This document shows positions 61,705 to 64,000 of a stretch of 64,000 nt of DNA, piece after piece. A model generated the notes under the pieces. That model did not search any database. It was not told the DNA's origin and saw nothing but the letters and a program-made list of their open reading frames with translations. Made by a program: the position numbers and the translations under genes. Origin of the DNA: Candidatus Enterococcus huntleyi (GTDB lineage Bacteria; Bacillota; Bacilli; Lactobacillales; Enterococcaceae); assembly GCF_009933175.1 (NCBI RefSeq), contig NZ_MAEJ01000008.1, positions 1 to 64,000 on the forward strand, in the 5' to 3' direction. The first letter of the stretch is position 1. Each line of letters starts with the position of its first letter.

Positions 61705-62547
61705 TTATTCTTTAACAGCTCCTGCTGCTATTCCTTTAGTAAAATATTTTTGGAACGCAATAAACACAACAATCATTGGGAGTGCTGCAATAGCCGCACC
61801 AGCAACTCGTAGCCCAATATTTGGATTAATTTCTTGCATAAGCCCTGCAACCCCCACGGTTAGAGTATTCATAGTTTTACTTCTTGCCATAAGTAATTGC
61901 CATAGATAATCATTCCAGAATGTCACAAAATTTAATATAAATAATGCGCCTATCCCAGGTTTAGCAATTGGTAGCATCAATCTGAAGAAAATAGTCCATT
62001 CACTTGCCCCATCAAGCTTCGCAGATTCTCGAATTGAGTCTGGAATTGATTCAAAGAATGATTTAAGCATGAATACGCCAAAACACATAGCTAAGTTAGG
62101 GATAATTAATGATTGATAAGAATCCACCCAATCAAAAGCAACAACAATTTTGAACAATGGAACGATAAATGTTTCTTTGGGAACCATCAACGAAGCAATA
62201 AACAGAGCGAATAAAACTTTTTTCCCCTTAAATTCTAGTTTCGCAAAAGCGTAAGCAGCTGCAGAAGAAATCACAACGCTCAAACCCGTCGTTACAAAAG
62301 AAACAAAGAAGCTATTAAACCCCCACCTCAAAGCTGGTTGATTATTAAATAATTCTTTAAAATTTCCTAGATAAAGTGATTTTGGCAATAAATCTGGAGG
62401 CATTTTATAGATATCTGCTGAAGTTTTAAACGAGTTCGTCAATAGCCACACAATAGGAAACAAGCTAAGTAACGCGCAGATAAACACAATAATATTCGAG
62501 ATTAAGTCATACCTCTCCATATTCCTCAATTTTTTTAACAGTTTCAT
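61705..62547 (-). CDS. ABC sugar permease, MalG type
   Basis: 280 residues, six membrane helices. The inner-membrane EAA loop reads 'RESAKLDGASEWTIFFRLMLPIAKPGIGAL' near residue 175. 'AAYAFAKLEFKGKK' is typical of the MalG branch. It pairs with the permease encoded 12 bp upstream to form the membrane channel for the presumed sialic acid / amino-sugar transporter. Confidence 0.92.
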   Translation of the reverse strand: MKLLKKLRNMERYDLISNIIVFICALLSLFPIVWLLTNSFKTSADIYKMPPDLLPKSLYLGNFKELFNNQPALRWGFNSFFVSFVTTGLSVVISSAAAYAFAKLEFKGKKVLFALFIASLMVPKETFIVPLFKIVVAFDWVDSYQSLIIPNLAMCFGVFMLKSFFESIPDSIRESAKLDGASEWTIFFRLMLPIAKPGIGALFILNFVTFWNDYLWQLLMARSKTMNTLTVGVAGLMQEINPNIGLRVAGAAIAALPMIVVFIAFQKYFTKGIAAGAVKE

Positions 62548-62559
62548 TTTTTCAACTCC

Positions 62560-63471
62560 TTACTTAGTCTTTCCAAACGTTTTAAATTGTGGTAATGATA
62601 GTAATAACGCTACAACAAACATCAGAACACCCACCGCAGAAGCAACACCGGTATTATTATAAACAAATGCATTTTGATACAGATAATACATCATCGTTAC
62701 AGACGCGTTATTAGGTCCTCCACCCGTCAACAATTGAATAACAACGAATATTTTCAAGACTGCAATAATATTAATAACTGTCAAATATAAGGTTGTCGGT
62801 TTAACTAAAGGAATTAAAATCTTTGTAATTCTCTGCCATCTTGTCGCTCCATCTATCTGAGCGGCTTCGAAATAATCCTCTGGAATACCAATCATAGCCG
62901 CTACATATAAAATAATTGATTGTCCTACATTTCCAACAAATGTTACAAATATAATAGTTGGCATAACCCATGTACTACTACCCAATAAATTAACATCTGT
63001 TACTCCAAAATTTTCAAAAATATAGCTGATTAATCCATTAGCTGGATTTAAAAGGAAATTCCAAACCATACTCATAACAACCATAGATACCATTACAGGT
63101 AAGTAAAAACTTCCTCTAATGAATGAAATATATTTAGCTGATTTATCATAAACAGTCGTTGCAACGAATAAACCAAAAATGATTGTTAAAAATACAATTG
63201 CTACAACAAATAATACTGTGTTGATTATTGATTTTAAGAACACTGGATCTGCAAATAGTTCCTTATAGTTTTCTAAACCCACAAATATGTCCTCAGTATA
63301 AGTTTGTCTAAACAAGCTCATCTTGAATCCTTCAAACACTGGATAGACAATAAAGAGTAAAAATAAAATTAGCTGTGGTGCAACAAATAAATAGCCTGTA
63401 AAGGTTTCTTTATTTCTAGAAAAAAAGTTGCGTTTCTCCTTCGCTTTCTTGTTCCCAATTGAAGTTTCCAT
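62560..63471 (-). CDS. ABC sugar permease, MalF type
   Basis: 303 residues, six membrane helices after a basic cytoplasmic N-terminus. The EAA loop is 'FEAAQIDGATRWQRITKILIPLVKPTTLY' near residue 205. 'GYLFVAPQLILFLLFIVYPVFEGFKMS' starts the first helix. It is the partner of the MalG-type permease. An ATPase such as a shared MsmK must be encoded elsewhere. Confidence 0.92.
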   Translation of the reverse strand: METSIGNKKAKEKRNFFSRNKETFTGYLFVAPQLILFLLFIVYPVFEGFKMSLFRQTYTEDIFVGLENYKELFADPVFLKSIINTVLFVVAIVFLTIIFGLFVATTVYDKSAKYISFIRGSFYLPVMVSMVVMSMVWNFLLNPANGLISYIFENFGVTDVNLLGSSTWVMPTIIFVTFVGNVGQSIILYVAAMIGIPEDYFEAAQIDGATRWQRITKILIPLVKPTTLYLTVINIIAVLKIFVVIQLLTGGGPNNASVTMMYYLYQNAFVYNNTGVASAVGVLMFVVALLLSLPQFKTFGKTK

Positions 63472-63483
63472 CTTCTTCTCCCC

Positions 63484-64000
63484 TCAATCTTTAGTTCCTT
63501 GCATCTGAATAGTATCGACAAAGCGTTTCGTAATCTCCTGTGGCCTAGTAATTGCTCCACCCGAAACAACACTATAACCACCAATATCTAACGCTTTTCT
63601 CGCTTTAGTCGGTGTATCTATTTTCCCTTCAACAATGACCGGCAAATTTGTCTGACTGATAATTTGTTTTAGATGTAAGAAATCATTATCTGCAATATTT
63701 TTACCTTTTGTCTCTTCTGTATATCCATATAATGTTGTACCAATAAAATCAAATCCAATCTTCTCTGCATAAGCGACATCTTCTAATGTAGCTGCATCTG
63801 CCATGAGTAATGTATCAGGAAATTCTTTTTTAATAGTAGATACTATATCAACTAAACTCTCCCCATTTGGCCTTCTTCTGGTTGTTGCATCCATTGCGAT
63901 AACTTCGACTCCTGTTGCGCAAACTGCCCTCACTTCTTTCAATGTAGGGGTAATAAATACTTCTGAATCCTCATATACTTTTTTAATAATTCCAATAATA
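63484..64000 (-). CDS. nanE: N-acetylmannosamine-6-phosphate 2-epimerase (5' end beyond window)
   Basis: 172 codons of a gene of about 225, cut by the right edge. Reading continues through a Leu (TTG) at 63942 into 'IGIIKKVYEDSEVFITPT', a usual internal NanE block, so the start lies outside the window. Active-site features: 'VEVIAMDATTRRRPNGE' (Asp and Arg ligands), 'DFIGTTLYGYTEET', 'PVIVEGKIDTPTKA' and 'YSVVSGGAITRPQEI'. It converts ManNAc-6-phosphate to GlcNAc-6-phosphate. It is the first visible gene of the nan operon, 12 bp ahead of the MalF-type permease; the promoter is not in view. Confidence 0.93.
   Translation of the reverse strand, partial: IIGIIKKVYEDSEVFITPTLKEVRAVCATGVEVIAMDATTRRRPNGESLVDIVSTIKKEFPDTLLMADAATLEDVAYAEKIGFDFIGTTLYGYTEETKGKNIADNDFLHLKQIISQTNLPVIVEGKIDTPTKARKALDIGGYSVVSGGAITRPQEITKRFVDTIQMQGTKD

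Overview
The window looks like chromosome of a low-to-moderate-GC lactic acid bacterium, most likely an Enterococcus or close relative. The basis is the mutS-mutL-maf / msrB-ruvA-ruvB backbone, a WxL surface-protein operon, PTS-based sugar uptake, strong AAGGAGG-type ribosome binding sites and frequent TTG/GTG starts. I saw no rRNA or tRNA gene, no CRISPR array and no transposase, but no dedicated scan could be run.

Layout. (1) 72-10093: a catabolic cluster encoding a fused AllF(FdrA)-AllG(YlbE/DUF1116) protein, carbamate kinase, a 12-TM permease, a divergent cytosine-deaminase-like amidohydrolase and AllH (DUF2877). A PucR-type regulator and an alpha/beta hydrolase are divergent. The set suggests that an N-carbamoyl compound is phosphorolysed to carbamoyl phosphate and used to make ATP; the ring substrate is unknown. 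(2) 10271-18087: AraC regulator and GH36 alpha-galactosidase, then scrA / scrB-scrR for sucrose with two operator-like dyads. (3) 18160-26390: a biotin-independent malonate decarboxylase operon (mdcH-A-C-DE-G-x-B) with a divergent LysR regulator. The beta and gamma subunits are fused, no recognised malonate transporter is present, and an acyltransferase-3-like membrane protein sits in the operon. (4) 26486-30918: ruvB, ruvA, msrB, an orphan AbrB/MazE-like protein and an L-2-hydroxyacid dehydrogenase. Around them lie a duplicated small-RNA-like module and structured 96-bp repeats. (5) 31037-39862: two inverted-repeat elements, an HTH protein with a long acidic region, and the trehalose cluster (treR, pgmB, trePP, treB). 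(6) 40112-49631: a WxL surface-protein operon with two signal peptidase I homologues, one with the catalytic Lys replaced by Arg. It is preceded by about 770 bp of non-coding DNA. (7) 50524-57066: maf, mutL, mutS, ricA/ylbF-like and ymdB. (8) 57210-64000: a sialic acid / N-acetylmannosamine operon (nanE, two ABC permeases, binding protein, nanQ, nanK, RpiR regulator, nanA). nanE runs off the right edge.

The most unusual signals are: the AllFG fusion next to an amidohydrolase in which the usual metal-binding Asp is Asn; the repeat module at 28812-29966, whose hairpins show compensatory base changes; the Lys-to-Arg signal peptidase in the WxL operon; the malonate operon's acyltransferase-like membrane protein; and a cluster of exact DnaA boxes inside mutL.
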